Assembly: GCA_025351875.1 (NCBI GenBank)
Contig: JANXVA010000340.1
Location: 1-57,399 of the forward strand
Length of the DNA stretch: 57,399 nucleotides
Reading direction: 5' to 3'
From: Myxococcales bacterium
GTDB taxonomy: Bacteria; Myxococcota_A; Polyangia; Polyangiales; Polyangiaceae
Below are positions 36,001-43,859 of this stretch, one piece after another; position 1 is the first letter of the stretch; every line of letters begins with the position of its first letter. The notes beneath the pieces were generated by a model that was not told where the DNA came from, did not search any database, and saw nothing but the letters and a program-made list of their open reading frames with translations. The translations under genes were made by a program, and so were the position numbers.

Positions 36001-37609
36001 CGACGATCTCCATCGTGACGCCTCCCTGCATGCGCAGCTCTCCGTCGACCAGCTGAAGGTCGGTCGCGCCGTCTACAAGAGCGGCACAGTCATGCTCGAC
36101 GCGCGCGGCGGCAAGGTCGAGGCGAAGGCCCGCCTCGACCAGACGGACGGCTACGCCGACCTGCGCGCGACGACCGACCTCGCGTGGGGTGCCGCGCTCA
36201 CGCCGACCGTCGACCCGGCCGCGAACGTCGAGGCCCACCTCGACGCGAAGGGGTTCCGCGCCGCTGCGCTGCTCCCGTTCGTCCGCAACGTCTTCAACGA
36301 GCTCGACGGGCGGATCGACGCCGACGCGACCGCGAGCCTCGGCGGCGGAAAGGACGCCAAGATGGAGGGCAAGGTCGTCTTCCACGACGGGACGCTGCAG
36401 TTCGTCGCGGTCGGCGACGAGCTCAAGGACGCACGCGCGACCGTCACCTTCCGGCCCGGAGGCGTCATCGCGATCGACGACGTATTCATGCGCGCCTCTG
36501 ACGGCGAGCTCTCCGCGAAGGGAACCGTGAAGACACGTGGTCTCGCGATGGAGTCGGCGGCCGCGAGCGTGCACGTTCCGAAGCACAAGCCCTTCGACAT
36601 CTCGGCGCAGGGCCAGCCCATCGGCGCCGTCACAGGTGACGTGCTCGTCGCGGCGACCGCGAGCGAGGACGGAAAGCTACTCAGCGTCCGCGTCGACGTC
36701 CCGGCCTTGAGCGTGACGCTTCCGCAGCGGACGAAGTCGGGCGTCCAGGTGCTCGAGGACAAACCGACCATTCGCGTCGGCACGTTCCGGGACGCCAAGA
36801 CCTTCGTCCACCTGCCTTTCGACAAGGACGATCTCCTGCCGCCGAGCGCGCTCGAGCCTGCCCCGGCGACCATCATCGACGCCGACATTCGCCTCGGGGA
36901 CATCACCGTGACCCAGGGAAACCAGGCGCGCATCGTGCTCGGCGGAAACCCGCACGTCCACATCGGCAGGACCACCGAGCTCTCCGGGCAGATCGAGGTG
37001 AAGCAGGGCAAGGTCGACGTGCAGGGCAAGCAGTTCGAGATCGAGAAGGGCATCGTCACGTTCCAGACGGAGGACGCATCGAATCCGATCGTCGTCGCGA
37101 CGGCGGCGTGGACCGCGGAGGACGGTACCCGGATCTATGCGGACTTCGTCGGGCCGGTGAAGACAGGCAAGGTCAACCTCCGGTCGGACCCGACACGCCC
37201 GAAGAACGAGATCCTCGCCATCATCCTGTTCGGCACCGCCGACGGTGCCAACGCCGCGCCTCCTCCTCCCGGTCGGGCCCCGGATGGGACGACCAAGGCC
37301 GCGACCGCCCTCGGCGGCGGCTTTGCGGCACAAGGCCTCACCGAGGCGATGGACGACCTCACGGGCCTCCAGGCAACGGCGCGCATCGACACGTCCCGGT
37401 CCTCGAACCCGGCACCCGAGATCGAGATCCAGCTCGCCCGCCGCCTGTCCCTCGCGTTCGAGCACATCCTCGGAACGCCGCCGCTCTCCGAGCCGGACAC
37501 GAACCTGGCCATCGTGGACTGGCGCTTCCGGAAGAACTGGTCGCTCGAGACGACGCTGGGTGACCGAGGAAAGGTCCAGACCGACGCGGTCTGGACGCGA
37601 CGCTACTAG
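33005..37609 (+). CDS. TamB-family translocation/assembly protein
   Basis: 1534 residues. An N-terminal membrane anchor (AVLGTIGAVVGTTVTFVTGA) is followed by a very long beta-strand-rich region with repeating 20-30 residue periodicity, as in AsmA/TamB bridge proteins that form a hydrophobic groove across the periplasm. The C-terminal 350 residues match the TamB (DUF490) domain, for example GNPHVHIGRTTELSGQIEVK, IEKGIVTFQTEDASNPIVVA and NEILAIILFGT. In E. coli TamB works with TamA and takes part in phospholipid transfer to the outer membrane. The start overlaps the Omp85 stop by one base (TGATG). Confidence 0.93.
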   Translation: MPRRSSRARAVLGTIGAVVGTTVTFVTGATAAAVLHLNVPASRRLVATRVNAVLREQLAGEVVIEGVDELGLRGVSGVRVRVKDPDGVQVLYVDDVRVRLQSIATARSFLFGKGDIVVTVDAASIGKADVSVAGDAAGNVRLASAFAARTPSAPKPKDPTARGVRVEAPSVRLTHAWVHGQPPGAPPIDADVDELVLGAHYDPTSLRADLSHVDLHARGLPRAVDPKGRLVAHLAMPSATGQELGIDASFDGEIAGICSSAHASMDGRKVDAVIDGRDATGQGMRATFGELAIRDDVTLHAEARGELPKIAAKANVQIGRGTADLAADLDFSDGTQADARLAVRHADLRAIVASAPASDLGLDAHASGAIAKSGAIRATGTVDTLSGSVADEPLPLLHARADFANGVAHAVGTVADARGSADFSVTLRSDVVDGNVTVRVADLARLPAFGPTKLGGHAVVTADGTFDLDKKTFDARAHVAGGAIAYGADRVEDVTVVASGRGTTDHPVVDVGVHATTITAGGQKISVADLRSRIEPGAVTTFRNARVDMVKEGVTLGASAERIQLAGSRVVVDGAVVTGLGDPIRASVTRSPGELRLVVDAPDIDLPRVALVAGRASAVRSGRLSMKGDVVLTPNSATGRLHADVGSFSAAKIDAATMKLDAAFDGRRIALDVDAEMADAGRFRLATKDIVVGGSPLLLASWKHAHGRAKFEGNFDMAKVATLVPEEVAPFGELRGTGVVAGTFRRDSGDVPPELSLHVHTRDLVVAGKGTPEDFHDVQHAERVTGVQPWRSEGVDVSLDARIDGTSGAGEVAVHVVDRKGTVVALDVKADLPYKEGLASPSRAKDLLAHAPISARIVVPKRSLSDMPQLTGLRTMGGTVDADLTVVGTILDPRVELVAHARALRSPSLPQKLASDLDVAFGYDGEKGDLVASASSDKRKVLDLSAHVDLRSRDLLEPTGAPLDWTGSAKVKLGSFPLESVAPLANRRVRGRLTGEASIDDLHRDASLHAQLSVDQLKVGRAVYKSGTVMLDARGGKVEAKARLDQTDGYADLRATTDLAWGAALTPTVDPAANVEAHLDAKGFRAAALLPFVRNVFNELDGRIDADATASLGGGKDAKMEGKVVFHDGTLQFVAVGDELKDARATVTFRPGGVIAIDDVFMRASDGELSAKGTVKTRGLAMESAAASVHVPKHKPFDISAQGQPIGAVTGDVLVAATASEDGKLLSVRVDVPALSVTLPQRTKSGVQVLEDKPTIRVGTFRDAKTFVHLPFDKDDLLPPSALEPAPATIIDADIRLGDITVTQGNQARIVLGGNPHVHIGRTTELSGQIEVKQGKVDVQGKQFEIEKGIVTFQTEDASNPIVVATAAWTAEDGTRIYADFVGPVKTGKVNLRSDPTRPKNEILAIILFGTADGANAAPPPPGRAPDGTTKAATALGGGFAAQGLTEAMDDLTGLQATARIDTSRSSNPAPEIEIQLARRLSLAFEHILGTPPLSEPDTNLAIVDWRFRKNWSLETTLGDRGKVQTDAVWTRRY

Positions 37610-37675
37610 GCAGCCTTCGGGGGCCAGTGCTGGACGGCACGGCGCCTGCAGGTGCAAACGCGACAGGAGATGAGA

Positions 37676-38083
37676 ATGGTCACCGAAGCACCGCCTTCCG
37701 AGCGCAGCCCCGCATTTCTCGAGGCTGCATCGACAGCGGATCTGGTCAGGGAGGCCATGGACGGAGGACGAGAGCTCGTTCGCCTCGAGGTCGAGCTCGC
37801 CAGGGAGGAGATGAAGGCGGAGTTGAAGCACGTACAGCGTGCGGCGATCGGCCTTGGCATCGCGCTAGCGTCGCTCGTCCTCGTCCTCTGCCTCCTCTCG
37901 ATGGCGCTGGTCCTGGCGCTCGGCGGGACGGCGATCGTGGCGATCCTCATGGCGCTCGTGTTCGTCGTCGTCGGTGGCGTCGGGGGATTCGTCGGGTACG
38001 GCATGCTCCCGAAGTCGCCGCTCGAGCGGACCCGTCATCGCCTCGAGACCGACGTCAACCAGCTGAAGGAGCACATCGCATGA
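37676..38083 (+). CDS. Phage-holin-like superfamily (Holin-X) membrane protein
   Basis: 135 residues from ATG 37676, which has AGGAG six bases ahead; upstream in-frame starts (GTG 37652, ATG 37670) lack this spacing. An amphipathic N-terminal helix (STADLVREAMDGGRELVRLEV) is followed by two strong membrane segments (about residues 58-80 and 85-107) and a charged tail. This is the layout of the actinobacterial Holin-X/DUF1469 family, which despite the name is usually chromosomal and envelope-related. Its stop overlaps the next start (ATGA). No phage genes are nearby. Confidence 0.82.
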   Translation: MVTEAPPSERSPAFLEAASTADLVREAMDGGRELVRLEVELAREEMKAELKHVQRAAIGLGIALASLVLVLCLLSMALVLALGGTAIVAILMALVFVVVGGVGGFVGYGMLPKSPLERTRHRLETDVNQLKEHIA

Positions 38084-38550
38084 GCCTGAAGCCGAAGGTC
38101 CTCTCTCTCGAGGAGCAGCGCGCTCGGCTCGAGCAGCGCGCCAACCTCATTCGCTCGCGCCTGCTTCGAACCATCGATGTGCTCGACAAACGCAGGCACC
38201 ACGTCCAGGAGCTCAGGCTCCAGGCCAAGCGGCTCGCGATGCCCGTCGGCGCCGCGTTCGTGGGAATGGTGCTCCTCTCCGCGGGTACGGTCCTCGTGGT
38301 GCGCGCGATCGTCAACAGTCGACGTGAGCGTCGGCTCGGCTATCGAATCGCGCGCGCCCTCGAGCCGCTCCGTCTGCAGAAGCGGCCGTCGTTCTGGAGT
38401 GACGCGCTTCGCAGTGTGTCACTCACGGCGCTCGGCATCGTCACCACGGAGCTCGCGAAGCGCGGAGTGCGCGTCCTCGCGAGCTCTCCCGGGGCTCAAG
38501 CGAGATCGAATACCAGGACCTCGCCGCGCTCCTTGCCGGCAAGCACGTAG
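38080..38550 (+). CDS. DUF3618-like membrane-associated protein
   Basis: 156 residues. A charged, helical N-terminus (SLEEQRARLEQRANLIRSRL) is followed by one membrane segment (VGAAFVGMVLLSAGTVLVV) and a basic tail. Small proteins of this kind regularly follow Holin-X-like proteins and are thought to be envelope or stress related. The start overlaps the upstream stop by four bases, so the pair is coupled. The last 55 bases overlap the 3' end of the convergent pirin gene, which is unusually long for this window; the tail after VRVLASSPG is low in identifiable structure. Confidence 0.7.
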   Translation: MSLKPKVLSLEEQRARLEQRANLIRSRLLRTIDVLDKRRHHVQELRLQAKRLAMPVGAAFVGMVLLSAGTVLVVRAIVNSRRERRLGYRIARALEPLRLQKRPSFWSDALRSVSLTALGIVTTELAKRGVRVLASSPGAQARSNTRTSPRSLPAST

Positions 38551-39200
38551 GTTCCTTCGTCCTCGATGGCGACCGCGTCGCCCGACACGAGGCGCGTCCC
38601 GGCGAGCTCGATCGCGCCGCTCGCGACGTGGACCCACGCGCCGCGACCCGCGTTCACCACGAACGAGGCGCGCTCGCCTTCGTCGAGGAGCCCGGCGTAG
38701 ACGCTCACGTCCTGGTGGACCGTGATCGACCCCTCGCGACCGTCGCGCGAGGCGACGAGCCGTAGCTTGCCGCGTTTGTCCTCGTCGCTGAAGGCCTTCT
38801 GCTCGTACCCCGGGGCGATGTTGCGTGCTTCGGGGACAATCCAGATCTGGAGGAAGTGAACGGGCTCGCTCGTGCTCGCGTTCTTCTCGCTGTGCGAGAC
38901 GCCCGTGCCGGCGCTCATGCGCTGCACGTCGCCGGGCTTGATGACCGAGCCCGTGCCCATGCTGTCCTTGTGCTCGAGCGCGCCCTCCAGAACGTACGAG
39001 AGGATCTCCATGTCGCGGTGCCCGTGCGTGCCGAAGCCCTTGCCGGCTGCGACACGGTCGTCGTTGATGACCCGAAGCGCACGGAACCCCATGTGCGCCG
39101 GGTCGTTGTAATCGGCGAACGAGAATGTGTGAAAGCTCTTCAGCCAGCCGTGATCAGCAAGTCCTCGGTCGGCCGCGCGGCGGATCTTCATGCGCCCCAT
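38496..39200 (-). CDS. Pirin family protein
   Basis: 234 residues from ATG 39200, which is preceded by GAGGAGG five bases upstream; an ATG at 39191 is an alternative. The double cupin fold of pirin is clear. Metal ligands lie in FGTHGHRDMEILSYVLEGAL and in SAGTGVSHSEKN (two His, one His, one Glu). Bacterial pirins are iron proteins with either quercetinase-like activity or a regulatory role in central metabolism; sequence alone does not separate these. The start is only 16 bases from the divergent VOC-protein start, so their promoters must overlap with the opposite coding starts. Confidence 0.9.
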   Translation of the reverse strand: MGRMKIRRAADRGLADHGWLKSFHTFSFADYNDPAHMGFRALRVINDDRVAAGKGFGTHGHRDMEILSYVLEGALEHKDSMGTGSVIKPGDVQRMSAGTGVSHSEKNASTSEPVHFLQIWIVPEARNIAPGYEQKAFSDEDKRGKLRLVASRDGREGSITVHQDVSVYAGLLDEGERASFVVNAGRGAWVHVASGAIELAGTRLVSGDAVAIEDEGTYVLAGKERGEVLVFDLA

Positions 39201-39216
39201 GCTAGCCTCCTCGGCG

Positions 39217-39615
39217 ATGGAACCTCGTCTCAGCTTCGTCACCCTGGGGGTGTCCAACCTCGAGCGCTCCGTGCGTTTCTACGAGAAGGTCCTGCGGTTT
39301 CCGCGTCTGCCCTCGAGCCCGTCGATCGCGTTCTTCGAGCTCGGCAAGACGTGGCTGTCGCTCTACCCGCGCGAGTCGCTCGCGGCAGACGTGGGGGTCG
39401 CCGCGGAGAGCACGGGCTTTCTCGGCTTCACGCTCGCCCACAACGTGCACTCCGCGAAGGAGGTCGACCTCCTGATGAAGGAGCTCGAAGCGGCAGGCAC
39501 CAAGATCGTGAAGCAGCCGAAGACCGCGGACTGGGGCGGTTACTCGGGCTACTTCGAGGACCCGGACGGCTTCCTCTGGGAGGTCGCGTACAACCCTCAT
39601 TTCCCGCACGCCTGA
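39217..39615 (+). CDS. VOC (glyoxalase/bleomycin-resistance fold) protein
   Basis: 132 residues from ATG 39217. It has two beta-alpha-beta-beta-beta halves: FVTLGVSNLERSVRFYEKVL opens the first, and GYSGYFEDPDGFLWEVAYNP is the typical end of the second, with Glu in the metal position. The opening segment lacks the His seen in metal-binding glyoxalase I (TLGV instead of HxxL). Members include glyoxalases, dioxygenases and binding proteins. It is divergent from pirin; a joint stress or detoxification role is possible but unproven. Confidence 0.87.
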   Translation: MEPRLSFVTLGVSNLERSVRFYEKVLRFPRLPSSPSIAFFELGKTWLSLYPRESLAADVGVAAESTGFLGFTLAHNVHSAKEVDLLMKELEAAGTKIVKQPKTADWGGYSGYFEDPDGFLWEVAYNPHFPHA

Positions 39616-39620
39616 CGGTA

Positions 39621-40778
39621 CTAAGGGATCGATTTACAGCAGCGGAAGCCGAGGTGGTAGTTGACGTGCCACGCCTCCTCGAGCTTCTCGACGTGCCAGC
39701 GCGGGTCGAAGTTGCAGTGGTCGGGGTACGCGCCCTCCTTGTTGGTGGTCGTCGAGGGGACGGGCTCGCCGGGCTCGCGTACGAGCTCGTTGTAGAACCA
39801 CGCGCTGCCCTTCAGCTGCGTCACCACCTGGTCGCCGTCGCGCCGCATCATGACCTCGGCGACGTTGCCATGCTGGTCGAACACGCCGAAGCGTGACCGG
39901 CACTTCGGGAACGAGCCCGACGGCTCGGTGTCGGTCGTGCAGGTGTCGAACGCCTTCTTGGCGTCGTGCGCGTTGCACGCGGTGCGGTGCCTGAGGTTCG
40001 TGTGACAGATCTCGATGTCGACCTTGTTGCCGTAGGCGTAGCGCTGGTCGTCGCCGCCGTTCGGGTCGCCGCGACACGCGATGTTCCACTCGGTCTGCGC
40101 GCAGAGTCGTTTGCCCTGCAGCTCGCAGACCTTCTTCGCGTAGGTCGGCGGCGTCCACACGAACGGCAGCTCGCACGGCTTGTTCGGGAACTCGAACACG
40201 TCGATGCAGAACCAGGCCTCCTTGCCCTTGATCCACACCGGCACCATGTTCTCGGCGCCGCACTTCTCGCGCTGCTCGGGCGTCTGGATGACCATGTTCG
40301 CGAGGCCCGCGAGGCACTGCTCCTTCGAGATGGTGTGCCGGGCGATCAGCTTGTTCCCCTGGTTCATCTTGCCGGGGCCTTCGGGGCCGAACGCGTTCCG
40401 CAGGAAGACGTCGGGGAGGATTCGCTTCTTCTCCGCCTCGGTGAAATCCTTGATCGTGAAGAGCGCGAGCAGCTCGTCGCGCTTGTCGTGATGGTTGGCC
40501 ATCGGGTCGCCGAAGGCCGAAGAGGCATCGCCTGCGTCGACCAGCGCCGTCCGAGCTGCGGCGTCCGCGTCCAACATGGCTCGTTCCGACCCAGCCTCGA
40601 TCCCGGTCGACCGCGTCGCGCCCGTCGCCGCACCGTCGTGGGCTCCGTCTCCGTCGTGCGCAGGCTTCTCGCTGGCGCCGGCCATCGGCGACCCTGGCAG
40701 GCACGCGGAGGCGAGGGCCCCGGCGCACACGGCCGCGCACGCAACGAGCGCTGCACGACGCGCGATTAGCGAGGCCAT
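39621..40778 (-). CDS. SUMF1/FGE-type domain lipoprotein
   Basis: 385 residues. The signal peptide ends in a lipobox LASAC (Cys26). A disordered spacer of about 90 residues follows, then a formylglycine-generating-enzyme-type C-type-lectin-like fold (residues about 140-385) with LCAQTEWNIACRGDPNGGDD and FGVFDQHGNVAEVM, the family core. True FGEs have a Cys pair that oxidises sulfatase cysteines in the ER or cytoplasm. A surface or periplasmic lipoprotein with many cysteines is more likely a structural or ligand-binding relative. The sulfatase-family gene at the window start lacks an FGE target motif, so they are probably unrelated. Confidence 0.88.
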   Translation of the reverse strand: MASLIARRAALVACAAVCAGALASACLPGSPMAGASEKPAHDGDGAHDGAATGATRSTGIEAGSERAMLDADAAARTALVDAGDASSAFGDPMANHHDKRDELLALFTIKDFTEAEKKRILPDVFLRNAFGPEGPGKMNQGNKLIARHTISKEQCLAGLANMVIQTPEQREKCGAENMVPVWIKGKEAWFCIDVFEFPNKPCELPFVWTPPTYAKKVCELQGKRLCAQTEWNIACRGDPNGGDDQRYAYGNKVDIEICHTNLRHRTACNAHDAKKAFDTCTTDTEPSGSFPKCRSRFGVFDQHGNVAEVMMRRDGDQVVTQLKGSAWFYNELVREPGEPVPSTTTNKEGAYPDHCNFDPRWHVEKLEEAWHVNYHLGFRCCKSIP

Positions 40779-40900
40779 GACCGGATCCTAGCGCTGGGAC
40801 GAGTCGTGGGCCGCGTTCCCTGCGGAAGGGCCCAACCTCGTCCGTTCGATTCGCACGCCCATTGCATGCGCCGGGTCACCGACTTAGCTTCGACGCTGCG

Positions 40901-41869
40901 ATGGCAACGGACTTCTACGCTGTTCTGGGGGTCCCCAAGGACGCCGACGCCGCGACCATCAAGAAGGCGTACCGGAAGCTCGCCCGCGATCTTCACCCCG
41001 ACAAGAACGCCGGCAACAAGGCGATGGAGACGCGCTTCAAGGAGGTCAATCGTGCCTACGAGGTCGTGGGTGACGAGGCCAAGCGCAAGCTCTACGACGA
41101 GTTCGGAGAGGAGGCGCTCCGCGACGGCTTCGACGCCGAGAAGGCGCGCTCCTACAAGCAGTGGCAGTCGCGTGCCGGCAGCGGCGGCGGCGGTTTTCGC
41201 GGGGGCTACCCCGGCGGCGCCGTGAACCTCGAGGATCTGTTCAGCGGCGCAGTCCCCGGCGGGAACGCCGGCGAGGCAGGAGATCCGTTCGGCGATCTGT
41301 TCGGTCGAGCGTCGCGTCGTCGTGGCCCGGTCAAGGGACGCGACCACGAGCAGGAGCTCACGATCGACTTCGTATCCGCGGTGCGGGGGACGTCGCTGCA
41401 GCTCCGCAATCCGAGCTCGCCCGAGCCCGTCACCGTGCGAATCCCCCCCGGCGCCGACGAGGGCAGCCGCGTGCGCATCAAGGGGCAGGGGGCGGCTTCG
41501 CCGAACGGCGGGCCGAGCGGCGATCTCATCCTCGTCATTCACGTCGAGCCGCATCCGCTCTTCGAGCGCGACGGCGACGACCTCACCCTCGAGGTCCCCA
41601 TCACGACGAGCGAGGCCATCAAGGGCGCGAAGGTGAAGGTCCCCACGTTCGACGGCGAGGTGGCCCTCAAGGTTCCGCCCGGCACGAACAGCGGCACCAA
41701 GCTCCGTGTTCGCGGAAAGGGCGTTGCGCGGAAGGGCCGTGAGCCCGGAGACATGTACGTTCGCTTCATGGTCCACGTCCCCGCCGGAACGACGCCCGAG
41801 CTCGAGAGGCTCGCCGACGAGATCGCCAAGTTCGAGCCCGCGGACGTGCGCGTCAACCTCCACATCTGA
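40901..41869 (+). CDS. CbpA-type DnaJ-family co-chaperone
   Basis: 322 residues. An N-terminal J domain carries HPD at residues 32-34 and the usual KKAYRKLARD helix. It is followed by a Gly/Phe-rich linker and two peptide-binding C-terminal domains (VTVRIPPGADEGSRVRIKGQG and VALKVPPGTNSGTKLRVRGKG). It has no CXXCXGXG zinc fingers, so it is type B (CbpA/DnaJB-like), not DnaJ itself. It stimulates DnaK ATPase and delivers unfolded clients. The stop overlaps the RCC1-gene start by one base. Confidence 0.93.
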   Translation: MATDFYAVLGVPKDADAATIKKAYRKLARDLHPDKNAGNKAMETRFKEVNRAYEVVGDEAKRKLYDEFGEEALRDGFDAEKARSYKQWQSRAGSGGGGFRGGYPGGAVNLEDLFSGAVPGGNAGEAGDPFGDLFGRASRRRGPVKGRDHEQELTIDFVSAVRGTSLQLRNPSSPEPVTVRIPPGADEGSRVRIKGQGAASPNGGPSGDLILVIHVEPHPLFERDGDDLTLEVPITTSEAIKGAKVKVPTFDGEVALKVPPGTNSGTKLRVRGKGVARKGREPGDMYVRFMVHVPAGTTPELERLADEIAKFEPADVRVNLHI

Positions 41870-42999
41870 TGAACGCTCGGGGAGCGCTCGCGATTCTTTT
41901 GCTCCTGGTGCCGGTCTCGGCGTCATGCGGCGGCGCGGCCCCCGCAGCGGCCCCGCAAGCGGGGACCCCTGGCGCCGCGGTACCCGAGCAGGCGGTCCCC
42001 GAGCCGCCTGCGTCCGGTCCGCCCATCCAGGTCGACTGCGGCGACTTCACGACCTGCGCGATCGCCTCCGGCGGCGAGGTGCGCTGCTGGGGCCGCGACA
42101 AGGCCGGTGAGCTCGGTGATGGCGGCGGACACGATCGCTCGAAGGGCGTCGTCGTGCGCGGCGTCGATCACGCGACCGGCATCGCCCTCGCCTCGCAGTT
42201 CGCATGCGCGGTCGGCGCCGACAAGAAGGTCAGGTGCTGGGGTACCGGTCGCCTCGCGAACGACGGCAAGCCGAAAGTGCGTGCCAAGGCGACCGAGGTC
42301 ATCGGCGTCGACGCGGTCGAGGAGCTCGTCGCGAGCGGAGCTATCGCATGCGCGCGCAACGCGACGGCCATCACGTGCTGGGGCGCCGACAGCGCGACGA
42401 TCGGCACGCCGCCGACCGGCGCCTTCACCCAGGTCGCGGCGGGCTTCACGCACGGCTGCGCCCTCGACAAGAAGGGCGCCGTCACGTGCTGGGGCACGGG
42501 CGACTGGGCCGCTCCGAAGGGCGGCTTCGCGAAGCCCGCGAGCATCAGCGGAGCGACGCACCTGGCGACCGGCGATCGTCACGCATGCGTCGTCACCAAG
42601 GACAAGAAGGTCCAGTGCTGGGGCATGAACGACGCCGGACAGCTCGGTACCAAGCCCGACACCGAGCTCCACAAGACGCCGATGACCGTCCCTGGCGTGG
42701 TCTCGGCGGTGCGGCTCGTCGCCGGTGAGGCCGCGATGTGCGCGCTCCTTGCCGACGGAAGCGCGCGCTGCTGGGGCGCAAATACCGAGGGCGAGCTGGG
42801 TCTCGGCAAGAAGTCGAGCGAGGAGCGCGCGAGCAAGGTCGCGACCGTGCCGGACATCGCCGGCATGTGCCTCGCGACGGCCCACGGCTGCGCGCTCACG
42901 AAGAGCGGGAACATCATGTGCTGGGGCGCCAACGCGGCAGGCCAGCTCGGCGACGGCACGACCGACAAGAAGCTCGAGCCCGTTCGCGTCGCCTGGTGA
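41869..42999 (+). CDS. RCC1-repeat lipoprotein
   Basis: 376 residues. The signal peptide ends in SASCGG (Cys20, lipobox). After an Ala/Pro spacer come seven blades, each marked by CWG (for example VRCWGRDKAGELGDG, ARCWGANTEGELGLG, IMCWGANAAGQLGDG), so it should fold into a seven-bladed RCC1-like propeller. The paired Cys in each blade (C-A-I/V/L before C-W-G) could form disulfides, which suits an exported protein. Such lipoproteins are common in myxobacteria, with unknown binding partners. The start overlaps the J-protein stop by one base. Confidence 0.9.
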   Translation: MNARGALAILLLLVPVSASCGGAAPAAAPQAGTPGAAVPEQAVPEPPASGPPIQVDCGDFTTCAIASGGEVRCWGRDKAGELGDGGGHDRSKGVVVRGVDHATGIALASQFACAVGADKKVRCWGTGRLANDGKPKVRAKATEVIGVDAVEELVASGAIACARNATAITCWGADSATIGTPPTGAFTQVAAGFTHGCALDKKGAVTCWGTGDWAAPKGGFAKPASISGATHLATGDRHACVVTKDKKVQCWGMNDAGQLGTKPDTELHKTPMTVPGVVSAVRLVAGEAAMCALLADGSARCWGANTEGELGLGKKSSEERASKVATVPDIAGMCLATAHGCALTKSGNIMCWGANAAGQLGDGTTDKKLEPVRVAW

Positions 43000-43048
43000 C
43001 ATGCGCCGGTCGGGACGACGTTCGTCGTCTCGGGTACGCTCGACGCCA

Positions 43049-43843
43049 ATGGCCAGTCTCGTCAGCGCCGTCAGTGAGCACATGACCGCGTCGGTCGTGA
43101 CCGTCCTCGAGACCACCTCTCTCGAGGGAGTCTTGAAGACCCTCCGCGAGAAGGACATCTCGTGCGTGCTGGTCACGACGGTCGAGGGGGCGCCCGCCGG
43201 CGTCGTCTCCCTCACCGACCTCGCGCGAGTCTCCAAGCTCGAGGGCGGGCATCCCCAGGGACCGCTGAAGATCCTGCCGCCCGACCGCTGCGCGAAGGAC
43301 ATCATGAAAACGAAGCTCGTGACCGTCGACGTCGACGCCGACGTCAGCGTGGCCGCGCGCACGATGCTCGAGCATCGCGTCCATCGCGTCTTCGTGACAC
43401 GCGGCGCGCGCGTCGTGGGTGTGTTCAGCACGCGTGATGCGCTCCGCGTGGTCCTCTTTCGGCGCATCGACACCCCGCTGCGCGAGGTGATGACGACGCC
43501 GGTGGAGACCATTGGTATCGGTGACGCCATCGACGACGCGCTGGCGAAGCTCGACGAAGCGAACGTGCGTGGGCTCGTCGTGGTGGATGGCAAGGCTCCA
43601 GTCGGCCTCTTCTCGCAGCTCGAGGCGATTCGCGCTCGCGCGCTACCCGCGCCGCTGCGCCAACATCCCGTCGAGGAGATCATGAGCTACGAGACGATGT
43701 CGCTCGATGGCGACACGCCCCTCTATCGCGCGGCGGGGCACGCGATCTCGACGAAGATGCGCCGGATCTTCGTGGTCGATGGGCGCGCGCTCGTCGGCAT
43801 CGTCACCGGCTACGACCTCGCGCACGTGCTGGCGGCGCCGTAG
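43049..43843 (+). CDS. Protein of four CBS motifs
   Basis: 264 residues made almost entirely of two CBS pairs (Bateman modules). Motif starts read SEHMTASVVTVLE, AKDIMKTKLVTVD, LREVMTTPVETIG and VEEIMSYETMSLD, each followed by a V-G-V/I-x-S/T-x-x-D-L/A type ending. It has no catalytic domain, so it is a free regulatory module that probably senses AMP, ATP or a similar ligand and acts through a partner. The ATG at 43049 begins at the first motif. The next gene converges 16 bases beyond the stop. Confidence 0.88.
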   Translation: MASLVSAVSEHMTASVVTVLETTSLEGVLKTLREKDISCVLVTTVEGAPAGVVSLTDLARVSKLEGGHPQGPLKILPPDRCAKDIMKTKLVTVDVDADVSVAARTMLEHRVHRVFVTRGARVVGVFSTRDALRVVLFRRIDTPLREVMTTPVETIGIGDAIDDALAKLDEANVRGLVVVDGKAPVGLFSQLEAIRARALPAPLRQHPVEEIMSYETMSLDGDTPLYRAAGHAISTKMRRIFVVDGRALVGIVTGYDLAHVLAAP

Positions 43844-43859
43844 CGAGCAGTCACTCGGG

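Noticed and set aside
37676..38550. Holin-like protein as a sign of a prophage
   Set aside because: The Holin-X/DUF1469 family is usually chromosomal; no lysin, capsid, integrase or att-like repeat is nearby.
39621..40778. FGE-type protein as activator of the sulfatase-family protein at the window start
   Set aside because: The first gene lacks a C/S-x-P-x-R motif, the two are almost 40 kb apart, and the FGE-like protein is an exported lipoprotein.
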